Program-made: the position numbers and the translations under genes
Source of the DNA: Bradyrhizobium sp. CB3481
GTDB taxonomy: Bacteria > Pseudomonadota > Alphaproteobacteria > Rhizobiales > Xanthobacteraceae
Length of the DNA stretch: 64,000 nucleotides
Direction of reading: 5' to 3'
Assembly: GCF_029714305.1 (NCBI RefSeq)
Contig: NZ_CP121647.1
Coordinates: 3,740,501-3,804,500, forward strand
Notes under the pieces: generated by a model
Database searches by the model: none
Seen by the model: only the letters and a program-made list of their open reading frames with translations
What the model was told of the DNA's origin: nothing
In this document: piece after piece, positions 15,224-25,483 of the stretch
Layout of the letters: each line of letters opens with the position of its first letter
Numbering within the stretch: the stretch's first letter is position 1

Positions 15224-16885
15224 ATGAGTCATCCCAATGGCCCGCGCAGCGGGCGTCCCCCGACCTACGCGCCACACGGCGTGGTCTCAACGCCGCATTA
15301 TCTTGCCAGTGCGGCCGGGCTCAACATGCTGCAGCACGGAGGTAGCGCCGTGGATGCCGCCATCGCGGCGAACGCCGTCCTTTGCGTTGTCTATCCTCAC
15401 ATGGCGGGATTGGGGGGCGATGGCTTCTGGTTGATCGCAGAGCCGCAAGCCGGCCAGGTCCATGGAATAAATGCAAGCGGGCCGGCCGCGCGCAAGGCAA
15501 CGCTCGACTATTATCGCGCACGGAGCAAGGACAACGAGATTCCGGCGCGCGGCGCGCTGAGCGCTCTGACCGTCCCCGGCGCAATCGACGGCTGGCGTTT
15601 GGCGCATGAACGGTTTGGTCGGCTTCCCTGGGACAAGCTGTTCGACGCTGCCATTGAGTATGCACGCGACGGCATGACCGTTACCCGTTCGCTCGCCGAC
15701 TGGCTGGCGCAGGACGAACCTATACTGGCCGCCTACGCGGCGACCGCAGCGATTTTCCTGCCCAACAAGCGCGTTCCTCGCGAAGGCCAACGTTTGGTGC
15801 AGGGCGATGTTGCCCGTTCGCTCCAGCAGATCGCCAGCCGGGGCCCACGGAAGGGCTTTTATGAAGGGGAGATTGCCGACCGCATCTGTGCGGGCTTGCA
15901 GCCCCACGGCTCACCGCTGACGGCCGATGACTTTGCCGCCTTCCACGCGGAATGGGTCGAGCCCATCACGGCCAGCTACCGTGGCTACGATGCATACGAA
16001 CTACCGCCCAACACTCAAGGATTCACTGCATTGCAGATCCTCAAGCTGATCGAGGGTTACGATGTGATCGCTTGGGGGGACGGAACGGCCGACTATTACC
16101 ACCACATGGCCGAGGCGGTTAAGGTTGCATTTGCCGATCGAGAGGAGTGGTTGACCGATCCGAATTTCGTGAAGATTCCGGTGCAGCAACTCATCAGCCC
16201 GGCTTACGTCAATGAGCGCCGGCGTTTGATCGATTCCGAGCGGGCGCTCGATGTCGGCAAGGTGCCGGCGGGTATCGCTTACGCCCATCCACACGAGCGG
16301 CGAGCGCCTGACGGCGACACGTGCTATTTCTGCGCCGCCGACCGCGACGGTATGGTCGTGTCGCTGATCCAGTCCATCTATCACGACTTCGGCAGCGCGA
16401 TGATGGGCGGCGACACCGGCATCATCCTGCAGAACCGCGGCGCCTTCTTTGCGCTTGACGAGAAGCATCCCAACCATTTGCAGCCGGGCAAACGGACGTT
16501 CCACACCCTGATCCCCGCGCTGCTCATGCGGGGCGGCCAGCCCTACCTCGCGTTTGGATCGATGGGCGGCGAAGGGCAGCCGCAATCACAGGCCGCGCTC
16601 GCCACCCGCATCATTGATTTCGGCTATGACGTGCAGCAGGCGATCGAGGCGCCGCGTTGGCTGATGGGCCGCACGTGGGGTGTGCGGTCGCGCAATCTGT
16701 CGCTTGAAGGCCGCATCTCGGATGAGGTCGCCCGGGAACTGAAACGGCGAGGCCAGCCGGTTCAGATGGTCACCGATTGGAACGACAATCTGGGGCACGC
16801 ACAGGCCATCCGCGTCAATCGCGATCAGGGGCACCTCGAGGGTGGAGCCGATCCGCGGGGCGACGGCGCTGCCTTGGGCTATTGA
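15224..16885 (+). CDS. Gamma-glutamyltransferase-family Ntn hydrolase
   Basis: A 553-residue proenzyme of the GGT fold that cleaves itself before a threonine to give two chains. The likely nucleophile is the Thr in GDTCYFCAADRDG, about residue 365, and GGGG-type substrate loops are seen as GLGGDGFW and SMGGEGQPQ. It has no signal peptide, so it should act in the cytoplasm, unlike classic periplasmic GGT. Members without export signals include YwrD-like proteins and oxamate amidohydrolase (HpxW), so the substrate may be a small amide rather than glutathione. ATG 15224 follows AGGAGG. It lies 84 bases after the small membrane protein gene. Confidence 0.82.
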   Translation: MSHPNGPRSGRPPTYAPHGVVSTPHYLASAAGLNMLQHGGSAVDAAIAANAVLCVVYPHMAGLGGDGFWLIAEPQAGQVHGINASGPAARKATLDYYRARSKDNEIPARGALSALTVPGAIDGWRLAHERFGRLPWDKLFDAAIEYARDGMTVTRSLADWLAQDEPILAAYAATAAIFLPNKRVPREGQRLVQGDVARSLQQIASRGPRKGFYEGEIADRICAGLQPHGSPLTADDFAAFHAEWVEPITASYRGYDAYELPPNTQGFTALQILKLIEGYDVIAWGDGTADYYHHMAEAVKVAFADREEWLTDPNFVKIPVQQLISPAYVNERRRLIDSERALDVGKVPAGIAYAHPHERRAPDGDTCYFCAADRDGMVVSLIQSIYHDFGSAMMGGDTGIILQNRGAFFALDEKHPNHLQPGKRTFHTLIPALLMRGGQPYLAFGSMGGEGQPQSQAALATRIIDFGYDVQQAIEAPRWLMGRTWGVRSRNLSLEGRISDEVARELKRRGQPVQMVTDWNDNLGHAQAIRVNRDQGHLEGGADPRGDGAALGY

Positions 16886-16946
16886 TCGCGGCCGGACCAT
16901 GAGGCGCTGGCAGTAATCGAACTGCGCGTCCGATGGAGCAAGTCAC

Positions 16947-18761
16947 ATGACGACGCAGATAATCATGACGCTGGCGATCATCGCCGCGGCCATGGTGCTC
17001 TTCGCGTGGAACCCCGTGCCCGCGGCGGTGGTCGCAGTCTGCGCGTCGCTGGCGCTGTATTTCACGGGCATACTAACGATGCAGGAAACCCTCGCCGGTT
17101 TTGGCGATCCGGTGGTCATTCTGATTGCGGCGTTGCTCGCGATCGGAGCGGGACTTGAAACAGCTGGAGTGGGCGCTTGGGCCGGTCAACTCCTGATTCG
17201 CCACACCGGCGGGAACGAAACGTGGCGCATGGTCGCCATCATGATCGTGGCTGCTGTCTTTAGCGGAATGATCGGCATGAACGGCGCGGTGGCAGCAATG
17301 TTGCCCATCATCGTGGTGGTCGCGGTGAGGACCGGCGTCGCACCGTCTCGCCTCATGATTCCGCTCGCATTCGCATGCCTGACCGGCTCCAAGCTGACCT
17401 TGCTGGGTACCCCCGTCAACGTGATTGCGGCGACGCAGGCCGACGAGGCAGGCGTGGGGCATATCGGCTTCCTCGAGTGGTCGGTGCTGGGTATCCCGCT
17501 CCTCGCGGGCACGATTGTCATTACTCTGTTCTTTGGGCGGTGGTTGTTGCCGGAAAGACGGAGTCTGTCGATCCCCTCCGATTTCAGCGCCCACGCACAA
17601 ACCCTCGTCGAACAATACCGTCTCGAAGACGGGCTGCATCATCTTCGCGTTCGCTCGACATCACCCTATATCGGCAAGGCGCGTGCCGACGTCGACCTGA
17701 AGGACTATGTGGGCCTCCATCTGGTCGCTCTGCTGGAGGGCGATCGTGCGACCCCGCTGCAACGTGCAGAGATCGCCGAAGGTGACCTGGTGCTCGTCCG
17801 CGGTGATGCCGAGACGGCCGGGCGGTTTGCGCTCGATATGCACCTCGCCGTTCGCGAATACGAGAAGGCAGACCCCATTGCCGACGTGCTGCTTAGTCGC
17901 GCTTCCGGGCTGGCGGAAGTCGTTATCCCGTTGCGCTCCAAGATGATCGGACAATCAGTGTTCCCCGGGATGACGACGGAGGACGGCGATCTCATGATCC
18001 TGGCGTTACAACGAGGCGGCATCGAAATGCGCCGGGAGCCCGTTGCATTGCGCGCCGGCGATCACCTTCTGCTGCAGGGAACGTGGAAAGCCCTGGACAA
18101 GTACCTTTCCGATCCAAAGGTATTGGTCGTCGATTCCCCCGAAGTCGTGCAGAAGCAGGCTGTGGCTCTGGGCCAAGGCGCGCCCGCGGCGATTGCCATC
18201 CTGCTGCTGCTCTTCATCCTGCTTGCCTTCGAAATTGTTCCCCCGCCGATCGCCGCGGTGCTTTGCGCGGCCCTCATGGTTATTACCCGGGTATTGACGC
18301 TTCCGCAGTTTTATCGAGGCATCGACTGGAATACATGCATCCTGATCGGGGCGATGATACCGCCCGCGACCGCGATGACCAAAACCGGCGCAGCCGCCCT
18401 GATCGGAGACTATGTCGTTGGTGCGCTGGGCTTTGCCGGCCCGCTTGCCGTGCTGGCGGGAATCTTTCTGGTATCGGCAGTCATGACTCAATTCATTTCC
18501 AACACTTCGTCAGCGCTGGTCATGATGCCGATCGGCTTGGCCACCGCTTCTGAATTGGGCGTTTCTGCGCTTCCCATGATGCTGGGTGTCGCCATGGGGG
18601 CGAGCGCATCCTTCCTGACGCCTTTCGCCAATGGCGTAAGCCTGATGGTCTATGGGCCAGGAGGATACCGGTTCGGCGATTTTTGGAAGCTCGGCCTCAT
18701 TGTCACGGCTTGGGCATTCGTCGTTACCGTGGTCGTCATTCCGCTTTACTGGGCGTTCTGA
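16947..18761 (+). CDS. SLC13/DASS-type permease with two RCK-C (TrkA-C) domains
   Basis: A 604-residue anion permease. Two membrane halves (about 1-200 and 405-604) flank a cytoplasmic insert with two RCK-C-like repeats (about 215-300 and 305-390). The helix-loop signatures SGMIGMNGAVAAMLPI and KLTLLGTPVNVIA, and in the second half TQFISNTSSALVMMPIGLA, are typical of the divalent anion:Na+ symporter group, which takes dicarboxylates, sulfate or related anions. The RCK-C pair may sense a nucleotide or ion. Shine-Dalgarno GGAG is about 9 bases before ATG 16947. It closes the module next to bpt. Confidence 0.85.
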   Translation: MTTQIIMTLAIIAAAMVLFAWNPVPAAVVAVCASLALYFTGILTMQETLAGFGDPVVILIAALLAIGAGLETAGVGAWAGQLLIRHTGGNETWRMVAIMIVAAVFSGMIGMNGAVAAMLPIIVVVAVRTGVAPSRLMIPLAFACLTGSKLTLLGTPVNVIAATQADEAGVGHIGFLEWSVLGIPLLAGTIVITLFFGRWLLPERRSLSIPSDFSAHAQTLVEQYRLEDGLHHLRVRSTSPYIGKARADVDLKDYVGLHLVALLEGDRATPLQRAEIAEGDLVLVRGDAETAGRFALDMHLAVREYEKADPIADVLLSRASGLAEVVIPLRSKMIGQSVFPGMTTEDGDLMILALQRGGIEMRREPVALRAGDHLLLQGTWKALDKYLSDPKVLVVDSPEVVQKQAVALGQGAPAAIAILLLLFILLAFEIVPPPIAAVLCAALMVITRVLTLPQFYRGIDWNTCILIGAMIPPATAMTKTGAAALIGDYVVGALGFAGPLAVLAGIFLVSAVMTQFISNTSSALVMMPIGLATASELGVSALPMMLGVAMGASASFLTPFANGVSLMVYGPGGYRFGDFWKLGLIVTAWAFVVTVVVIPLYWAF

Positions 18762-18860
18762 ACGGCACCGAAGCACCCCTTGCCGAAGGGACTGGCCGCG
18801 GCAGATGATGCGATGGCCTGCGATGGCCACTCCCGCATTCAAGGCGGATGAGGGGGTCTC

Positions 18861-19271
18861 CCTAATCCTGCGGCTCGGCCAGCGCTTCGCCGGTAGCATC
18901 CACGCGCAGCCAGCCGGACGGCGCCAGCCGCTGCTGCGGGAGGAAGCGGCCCTTGTAGTCCATCTTCTTGGAGCCCTCGATCCAGTAGCCGAGATAGACG
19001 TAAGGCAGCCCGAGCCGGCGGGCACGGGTGATGTGGTCGAGGATCATGAAGGTGCCGAGCGAGCGGCTCGCCTGCGACGGCTCGAAGAACGAGTACACCA
19101 TCGACAGCCCGTCGCTGAGCACGTCGGTGAGCGCCACCGCGATCAGCTCCTCGCCACGCCCGGTGATGCCGGTATCGACGCCGCGCTTGCGGTATTCAAT
19201 GATGCGGGTCTCGACATGGCTGTCTTCCACCATCATGGCGTAGTCGAGCACGGTCATGTCGGCCATGCCGC
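18861..19271. repeat. Direct repeat of the bpt 3' end (partner at 12549-12959)
   Basis: 411 bases are repeated in the same orientation at 12549-12959 with the same length and only scattered changes. Similarity starts at cctaatcctgcggctcgg and ends at ccatgccgc in both copies. The copies are 6,312 bases apart and enclose the four-gene transport module. Confidence 0.9.
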
Positions 19272-19638
19272 CGTGGCGGTGCCGCTTGTCGAGATAGGCG
19301 CGGAACACCGAATATTGCTCGGATGTCGGCACCGCGCTGCGCTGCTCGCCGATGATGTCGGCGTTGCGGGCCAGAACCTTCTTGAAGTTGCGCGAGGGGC
19401 GGAATTCATTGGCGATGACGCGCACCGAAACGCAGGCGCGGCACTGGTCGCAGGCCGGACGGTAGGCGATCGACTGGCTGCGGCGGAAACCGCCATGGGT
19501 CAGGAGGTCGTTGAGGTCGCCGGCCTTGTCGCCGACCAGATGCGTGAACACCTTGCGCTCGTGCCGGCCCGGCAGGTAGGGGCAGGGCGAGGGCGCCGTC
19601 AGGTAGAATTGCGGGGTATCACGCGAGTGCTGGGTCAC
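18862..19638 (-). CDS. bpt: Leucyl/arginyl-tRNA-protein transferase family (aspartate/glutamate leucyltransferase)
   Basis: Transfers leucine from Leu-tRNA to proteins with N-terminal Asp or Glu, marking them for ClpS/ClpAP in the N-degron pathway. At 258 residues it is full length. Conserved blocks CPYLPGR (19-25) and [16 protein letters not shown] (59-74) carry the essential cysteines, and [18 protein letters not shown] starts the GNAT-like half. It is the intact partner of the truncated copy at 12550-12959. The gene is monocistronic, 188 bases from the RDD gene. Confidence 0.92.
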   Translation of the reverse strand: MTQHSRDTPQFYLTAPSPCPYLPGRHERKVFTHLVGDKAGDLNDLLTHGGFRRSQSIAYRPACDQCRACVSVRVIANEFRPSRNFKKVLARNADIIGEQRSAVPTSEQYSVFRAYLDKRHRHGGMADMTVLDYAMMVEDSHVETRIIEYRKRGVDTGITGRGEELIAVALTDVLSDGLSMVYSFFEPSQASRSLGTFMILDHITRARRLGLPYVYLGYWIEGSKKMDYKGRFLPQQRLAPSGWLRVDATGEALAEPQD

Positions 19639-19826
19639 GTCGGGTCGTCACGCCTCCGAAACAAGTCAACCATAGCGCTTTCGAGCCCAGTAGACACCGG
19701 TTCCCGTTAAGAAAGCGCGTCAACGAATCAAAAACGCCGGCCCGGCCCCGGTTCATTTCAATTCGGGGACGGATCGGCTCTAGCATTGCGCTCCGAAGGC
19801 GGGCGGTCAATCGGTTTGCTGCTCGC

Positions 19827-20369
19827 TCAATAGCTGCTGCGCGGGGCGGGCGCTACCTGAGTACGGACCGAGCTGTTAACGATCACGGTTCCCAGGATCA
19901 TGTCGTGCAACAGCCGGCGGCGGCCGTTGAACAGGCCGATCAAGAGTACCAGCGGCGTCAGGAAGGAGATCGAGACCCAGTACAGCACGGCATGGCAGGC
20001 GCCGAGCACGAAATAGCCCGGCGCGCCGTACCAGGTCCGCAGCTCCAGGTCCATGGCACGCATGCCCATGGTGGCCGAATGCGGGCCGCCGATCGAGGCG
20101 CCGTAATAGACGATCGCCCAGACGATGGTGGCCGGCCATGCCAGCCAGAACAGCATCCAGCCGAGGGTGAGCGTGATGATGCCGAACAGGAAGATGAAGA
20201 TGTAGCCGAGGATCACGGGCACCGAGAGCACGACGATGTCGATCAGGAAGGCAAAAACCCGCCGCGTCAGCACGCCGCGAAACAGCTCCGGCTGCAGATC
20301 CGGATCGAACGCATGCGGCGGCACCCCGCCGTCGTTCCGCCAGGCGCCGCCAGTGTTGCTATAAGACAT
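19827..20369 (-). CDS. RDD-family membrane protein
   Basis: A 180-residue protein with three or four membrane segments (about 45-70, 75-95, 130-155). It begins with a Ser/Asn/Gly-rich tail and has the RDD signature pattern around RRVFAFLIDIVVLS, where the Arg and first Asp occur, and SATMGMRAMDLELR with the second. RDD proteins are poorly characterised; some act in ion exchange. ATG 20369 follows GGAGGA. It lies upstream of hemB in the same direction order but is separated from it by a palindromic repeat. Confidence 0.8.
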   Translation of the reverse strand: MSYSNTGGAWRNDGGVPPHAFDPDLQPELFRGVLTRRVFAFLIDIVVLSVPVILGYIFIFLFGIITLTLGWMLFWLAWPATIVWAIVYYGASIGGPHSATMGMRAMDLELRTWYGAPGYFVLGACHAVLYWVSISFLTPLVLLIGLFNGRRRLLHDMILGTVIVNSSVRTQVAPAPRSSY

Positions 20370-20495
20370 GATCCGTCCTCCAGGCCGAATGAATGCAGGG
20401 ATCACATGGGAACCGGCAGGGTTCGCGCCAAGGCCCTGCGACCATTAACAGCGCGCAATATTCGAGTGCGAGCGGAACGGATCACAACGTTTCCG

Positions 20496-20612
20496 TCGTC
20501 CCTGCGAACGCAGGGACCCATAACCACCGCTGCACATTGTAGCAAAGGCAACTGGCCCCATCGTCTATTGATAAGCCGCGGCGTATGGGTCCCTGCGTTC
20601 GCAGGGACGACA
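20496..20612. repeat. Long inverted repeat between hemB and the RDD gene
   Basis: GTCCCTGCGAACGCAGGGAC (about 20500-20519) and its inverted counterpart at about 20590-20609 are joined by 70 bases that include a gataagccgcggcgta core. That core is also found at 30650-30753. The element ends 9 bases from the hemB stop and may act as a hemB terminator. Confidence 0.7.
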
Positions 20613-20620
20613 GGGAAGAC

Positions 20621-21748
<1,128 letters not shown>

Positions 21749-21888
21749 TCACCGCGACCCGTTCGATCTCATCGGCAATTGATTTTGCCGCCCCGGCAGG
21801 CCAAGAGATGAGGCCATGAGGCCATTCCAGCACCCGTTGCGCCGCCATGCCGAGATCGGCGGCCAGGATATCCGCCAGGACAAGTGCC

Positions 21889-22368
21889 ATGTCTGACATG
21901 TCGGCGCGCGATGCTGCGCGGGACAAGGCCAGGGACCGGGACGGCGCGATGTCCATGGCGGGCATGTCGTCGGAGCGGATCGAGTCCGACGAGAATGTGT
22001 GGACCCGGCGCCTCGTCACGTTCCTGCGCATCATGGCCGTCATCTCGATCATGAAGGGCCTGTATCACTGGGCGCAGGTCACCGGTTTCATCGGCGGCGA
22101 GGAGGAGGCGTTCGAGAACCAGTCGATGGCCTGGCAGACCGCGACGGTCTATTTCGCTGTCATCGAACTCGTCGCCGCCGTCGGGCTCTGGCTCGCCACG
22201 CCCTGGGGCGCGGTGGTGTGGCTCACCACCGTGGTGTCGATGGCGGTGATCGAGCTGATGTTTCCGGGGATCTATGGCGGCAGCCTGACGATCGTCGCGC
22301 TGGAAGCCGTGATGCTCGGTGCCTATCTCGCGCTCGCCTGGATGGCCGCGCGCGAACGCCCGCCGTAG
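21889..22368 (+). CDS. DUF6163-like integral membrane protein
   Basis: A 159-residue protein with a charged N-terminus (Asp/Arg repeats) and four hydrophobic segments from about 45 onward, including FLRIMAVISIMKGLYHWAQV and ATPWGAVVWLTTVVSMAVIEL. The pattern is one I associate with DUF6163 proteins of Bradyrhizobium, whose function is unknown. The start is uncertain: ATG 21889, ATG 21898 and one at 21847 are all in frame without a strong ribosome site. It is divergent from hemB. Confidence 0.65.
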   Translation: MSDMSARDAARDKARDRDGAMSMAGMSSERIESDENVWTRRLVTFLRIMAVISIMKGLYHWAQVTGFIGGEEEAFENQSMAWQTATVYFAVIELVAAVGLWLATPWGAVVWLTTVVSMAVIELMFPGIYGGSLTIVALEAVMLGAYLALAWMAARERPP

Positions 22369-22822
22369 GAGGCTTGCTTCAACCTGCACCGCGAAGAGCG
22401 GGGCGAGGGAGCAGCAGCGCCGCCCAACGTGTCAGTTTTCCGCCATAATCCGTCCGCGTGCAGAAATCGCGACGTCATCCCTTACAATTTTCCAAGATTT
22501 CGCCCGTTAACATTTCGCTCACGGTTAAGGGCCGTAAAGGTTCCACCACACTTATTACGCGAGAGTTGCCATTCCGGCCGCACCTGTTTCCGAATGCGAC
22601 AACCCTTGCAGACGAAGCGTGAACATCGCGCTTCCAGCGTCAATGAAACATTGCAAAAGGCCTTGATCCGCCGGGCTTAATCCACAATTCACTCTGTTAA
22701 ATTCATGATCTCTTTATTGTCTTATTTAAGCGGATGTTCAATCCGCCCCCTTAAGTTGAACCTATCAGGCGGGACAGAAGTTTCGTCGAAATAAGTCGAA
22801 AAACGACGACAGGGGAAGTGTC
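22369..22822. promoter_or_regulatory. Gene-free region with the ldtR promoter and an inverted repeat
   Basis: 454 bases hold no gene I can support. AT content rises from 22670 on, as in promoters. GCGGAT-GTTCA-ATCCGC (22730-22746) is a perfect hairpin, flanked by CTTA and TAAG that extend the symmetry. It lies about 75 bases before the MarR-family start and could be its operator. Confidence 0.4.
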
Positions 22823-23338
22823 ATGATCAAAGCCGTTGCAACGGCGGTGGAAACCGCTGAACGTTCTGCCGGTCAAACTGCCGTGCAGCCGCTCTATCTC
22901 GAAGCGTTGACGCTCGTGGAGCGTCTGCATCGCCGGCTGCTCGATGTCATCAAGGACGAATTCGATCGCCGCGGTCGCGCGGACATCAATTCGGTGCAGG
23001 CCTTGCTGCTCTATAATATCGGCGACAAGGAGCTGACCGCGGGCGAACTGCGCACGCGCGGTTACTATCTCGGCTCCAACGTCTCCTATAACCTGAAGAA
23101 GCTTGTCGAGCTCGGCTTCCTCGATCATCAGCGCTCGCGCGTTGATCGCCGTTCGGTCCGCATTCGCCTGACCCCGCAGGGCCAGGAGATCCGCAAGATC
23201 GTCGACGCGCTCTACCAGAAGCACGTCAAAACGGTCGAGCAGGTCGGCGGCATCTCGAACGAGGAGTTCGCGACGCTGAACAAGTCGCTGCACCGCCTCG
23301 AGCGGTTCTGGACCGACCAGATCCTGTATCGGCTCTGA
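22823..23338 (+). CDS. ldtR: MarR-family regulator of the LdtR type
   Basis: A 171-residue winged-helix protein. The DNA-binding part covers about 55-125, with the recognition helix near GSNVSYNLKKLVELGFL and the wing at RSRVDRRSVRIRLTPQG. Its long N-terminus and strong similarity in pattern to LdtR of Liberibacter and rhizobia suggest control of L,D-transpeptidase genes and cell-wall stress. The gene is monocistronic. GGGGAAG is 8 bases before the ATG at 22823. The symbol is based on remembered family sequence, not on a search. Confidence 0.75.
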   Translation: MIKAVATAVETAERSAGQTAVQPLYLEALTLVERLHRRLLDVIKDEFDRRGRADINSVQALLLYNIGDKELTAGELRTRGYYLGSNVSYNLKKLVELGFLDHQRSRVDRRSVRIRLTPQGQEIRKIVDALYQKHVKTVEQVGGISNEEFATLNKSLHRLERFWTDQILYRL

Positions 23339-23460
23339 GAAAAGCGTTGTGGCGCGTGGGGGCGCGCCATCAAACGTTTCAGGAGAAGACTTCAGTCCGC
23401 CTGAGGGCCAAGCCGGCCGTATCGACAAGACCGGCAGCCGACAAGCGGACAAATGAACTG

Positions 23461-23525
23461 GCAAGGCAGTAAGCCTTGCTCAAAGCGCATCGGCGCCGGT
23501 CTTCCGGCACCGGTGCGTTTTGCTT
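23461..23525 (+). terminator. Two tandem hairpins, the second terminator-like
   Basis: GCAAGGC-AGTAA-GCCTTGC (23461-23479) is a perfect hairpin. It is followed by a 14-bp imperfect stem CGCATCGGCGCCGG/CCGGCACCGGTGCG (23486-23517) and then TTTTGCTTTTT. The second probably ends the ldtR transcript. The 338-base gap 23339-23676 has no supportable coding sequence; a small RNA ending here is possible. Confidence 0.55.
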
Positions 23526-23676
23526 TTTGCCCGCGAAAGCGGCGTGCATGGGGCATCGGCGCTGGCCCGTTTCGCAAATCCGGATTGACGAGCCTTCGAC
23601 GGCCCGCCCATAATCCCCGAAAATAAAGGCGTCACGCGCGTAGCGGCCGCAAGAGTCGTGACGGCTTGATGCCCAA

Positions 23677-24585
23677 ATGGGGAAAACGGGCTTGTCGGCA
23701 TCACGGCGTCCCATGTTCGGCGAGCAACAGCGCTTCGTGCTGCTTCTGATCGCGCCGGCTGCGCTGCTGCTGCTGTTGTTTCAGGTCGTGCCGATCGTGA
23801 TCGGCGCCAATGCCAGCTTTCGCGACTGGGCGCTCTATAATCCCAAGAAGACCTGGATCGGCTTCGACCATTACGCGGCCGTGATAACGGATCCCGCGTT
23901 TCTTTACGTCGTGCTGCCGAATACCTTCCTGTTCATGATCCTCAGCGTCGCCGGCGCGCTGGTCGTTGGGCTCGCGCTGGCGCTGCTGCTCAACCGTCCG
24001 TTTCGCGGGCAGAAGCTGGTGCAGACGATCCTGCTGGTGCCGCTGATGGTGGCCCCCGTGATCGCCGCGATCATGATCCGCTGGATCTTCAACGACCAGT
24101 TCGGCATCGTGAATGTGGTGCTCGAGGCGATCGGCCTCGAGGGCCAGCCCTGGCTGGTGCAGCGCTGGAGCGCGTTCGGCGTCATCCTTTTGACGGACAT
24201 CTGGCTGTGGACGCCGTGGTTCACGCTGCTGCTTCTCGCCGGCCTGCAGAGCCTGCCGAAGGAGCCGTTCGAGGCCGCCGCCATCGACGGCACCTCGACC
24301 TGGCGCGTGTTCCGCTATTTGACGCTGCCAATGTTGCGCCCGGTGATCGTGGTCTGCGTCGTGATCCGCGCCATCGACGCGTTCCGCACCTTCGACATCG
24401 TGTGGACCTTGACGGGCGGCGGACCGGGCCGCTCGACCGAATTGTTCAGCCTCTATGCCTATGTCCACGCCTTCCTCAACCTCGATCTCGGCCGCGGCTC
24501 GGCAGCGGCGATCATCGGCGGGCTGATCATCCTCGTGATCGGCATCGCGCTCTATCGTCTCGTCGACCGCATCGCAAAGGCTTGA
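23677..24585 (+). CDS. Carbohydrate ABC transporter permease (MalF/UgpA type)
   Basis: A 302-residue inner-membrane subunit with six hydrophobic segments. The cytoplasmic coupling loop EAAAIDGTSTWRVFRYLTLPML has the EAA-x3-G signature that docks on the ATPase. It starts a four-gene importer, permease-permease-binding protein-ATPase, with 4 bases to the next gene. Two starts are possible: ATG 23677 and ATG 23713 (MFGEQQRF). Neither has a clear Shine-Dalgarno sequence. The sugar or polyol imported cannot be told from sequence. Confidence 0.88.
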   Translation: MGKTGLSASRRPMFGEQQRFVLLLIAPAALLLLLFQVVPIVIGANASFRDWALYNPKKTWIGFDHYAAVITDPAFLYVVLPNTFLFMILSVAGALVVGLALALLLNRPFRGQKLVQTILLVPLMVAPVIAAIMIRWIFNDQFGIVNVVLEAIGLEGQPWLVQRWSAFGVILLTDIWLWTPWFTLLLLAGLQSLPKEPFEAAAIDGTSTWRVFRYLTLPMLRPVIVVCVVIRAIDAFRTFDIVWTLTGGGPGRSTELFSLYAYVHAFLNLDLGRGSAAAIIGGLIILVIGIALYRLVDRIAKA

Positions 24586-24589
24586 CCCG

Positions 24590-25426
24590 ATGGCCATGGT
24601 GACCCGCCCACAATTCCTGCCATGGCTGCCCGCAATGGGACACAAGACGCTGTTCGCGCTCGCAGTTGCCTTCATCTGCTTCGCGTTCGCCTTTCCGGTA
24701 CTGTGGCTGATCCTGACCTCGCTGCGGCCGGAATCCGGCGTCTATTACGTCCACCGCGGCACCGAGTTCACGCTCGGCAGTTTTGCCGAAGTGCTGAGCG
24801 ACGAGCGGATCGTTGCAGCCTTCCTCAACAGCGCGCTGATCGCGACGCTTGCCACCGGGTTCTCGCTGCTCGTCACCGTATCGAGCGGCTACATGCTGTC
24901 GCGCTTCACCGGGCCGGCCTCGCGGCTCTGGTTCGGGACCATCTACGTGTTCCGCTGCGTGCCCTACATCTCCTGGGTGCTGCCGCTCTATTTCGTGACG
25001 CAAAGCTGGGGCCTCTACGACACCTATACCGGGCTGCTGCTGCCGCACGTGGCCGTGCACATCTGCTTCTTCTCCTGGCTGATGAAAGGCTTTTTCGACG
25101 GCATCGATCCCTCGATGGAATATGCCGCCATGATCGACGGCTGCACCCGGTGGGGCGCCTTCATCCGCGTCGCGGTGCCCTCGGCGCTTCCGGCGATATC
25201 GGCGCTCGCCGTGCTGTGCTGGCTGTTCACCTGGAACGAGTTCCTGTTTGCGCTGATCCTGACCGGTAACCGCGTGCCTGTCATCACGGTGGTGATGGCG
25301 CAGTTCGTCACCGAGATGGGGCTGCGCTGGAATCTGATGGCGGCGACCGCCGTGCTGGCGCTGGTGCCGGCCTTCCTGATCGCGCTGTTCGGCCAGAAAT
25401 ACGTGATCAGGGGACTGAGGATCTGA
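24590..25426 (+). CDS. Carbohydrate ABC transporter permease (MalG/UgpE type)
   Basis: The second membrane subunit, 278 residues with six hydrophobic segments, forms the channel with the preceding permease. The coupling loop is MEYAAMIDGCTRWGAFIRVAVP. It has a typical long periplasmic loop after helix 1 (ESGVYYVHRGTEFTLGSF). The 4-base gap to the upstream gene implies one transcript and coupled translation. Confidence 0.9.
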   Translation: MAMVTRPQFLPWLPAMGHKTLFALAVAFICFAFAFPVLWLILTSLRPESGVYYVHRGTEFTLGSFAEVLSDERIVAAFLNSALIATLATGFSLLVTVSSGYMLSRFTGPASRLWFGTIYVFRCVPYISWVLPLYFVTQSWGLYDTYTGLLLPHVAVHICFFSWLMKGFFDGIDPSMEYAAMIDGCTRWGAFIRVAVPSALPAISALAVLCWLFTWNEFLFALILTGNRVPVITVVMAQFVTEMGLRWNLMAATAVLALVPAFLIALFGQKYVIRGLRI

Positions 25427-25483
25427 CGGAAGGAAAGACCAAGCCTAGGCAACGAAACAACGACAAAAACAGGAGGAGAGGCG

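Noticed and set aside
13024-18860. Classic genomic island with integrase and tRNA attachment site
   Set aside because: No integrase, no phage gene and no tRNA at the ends; the direct repeat is part of bpt.
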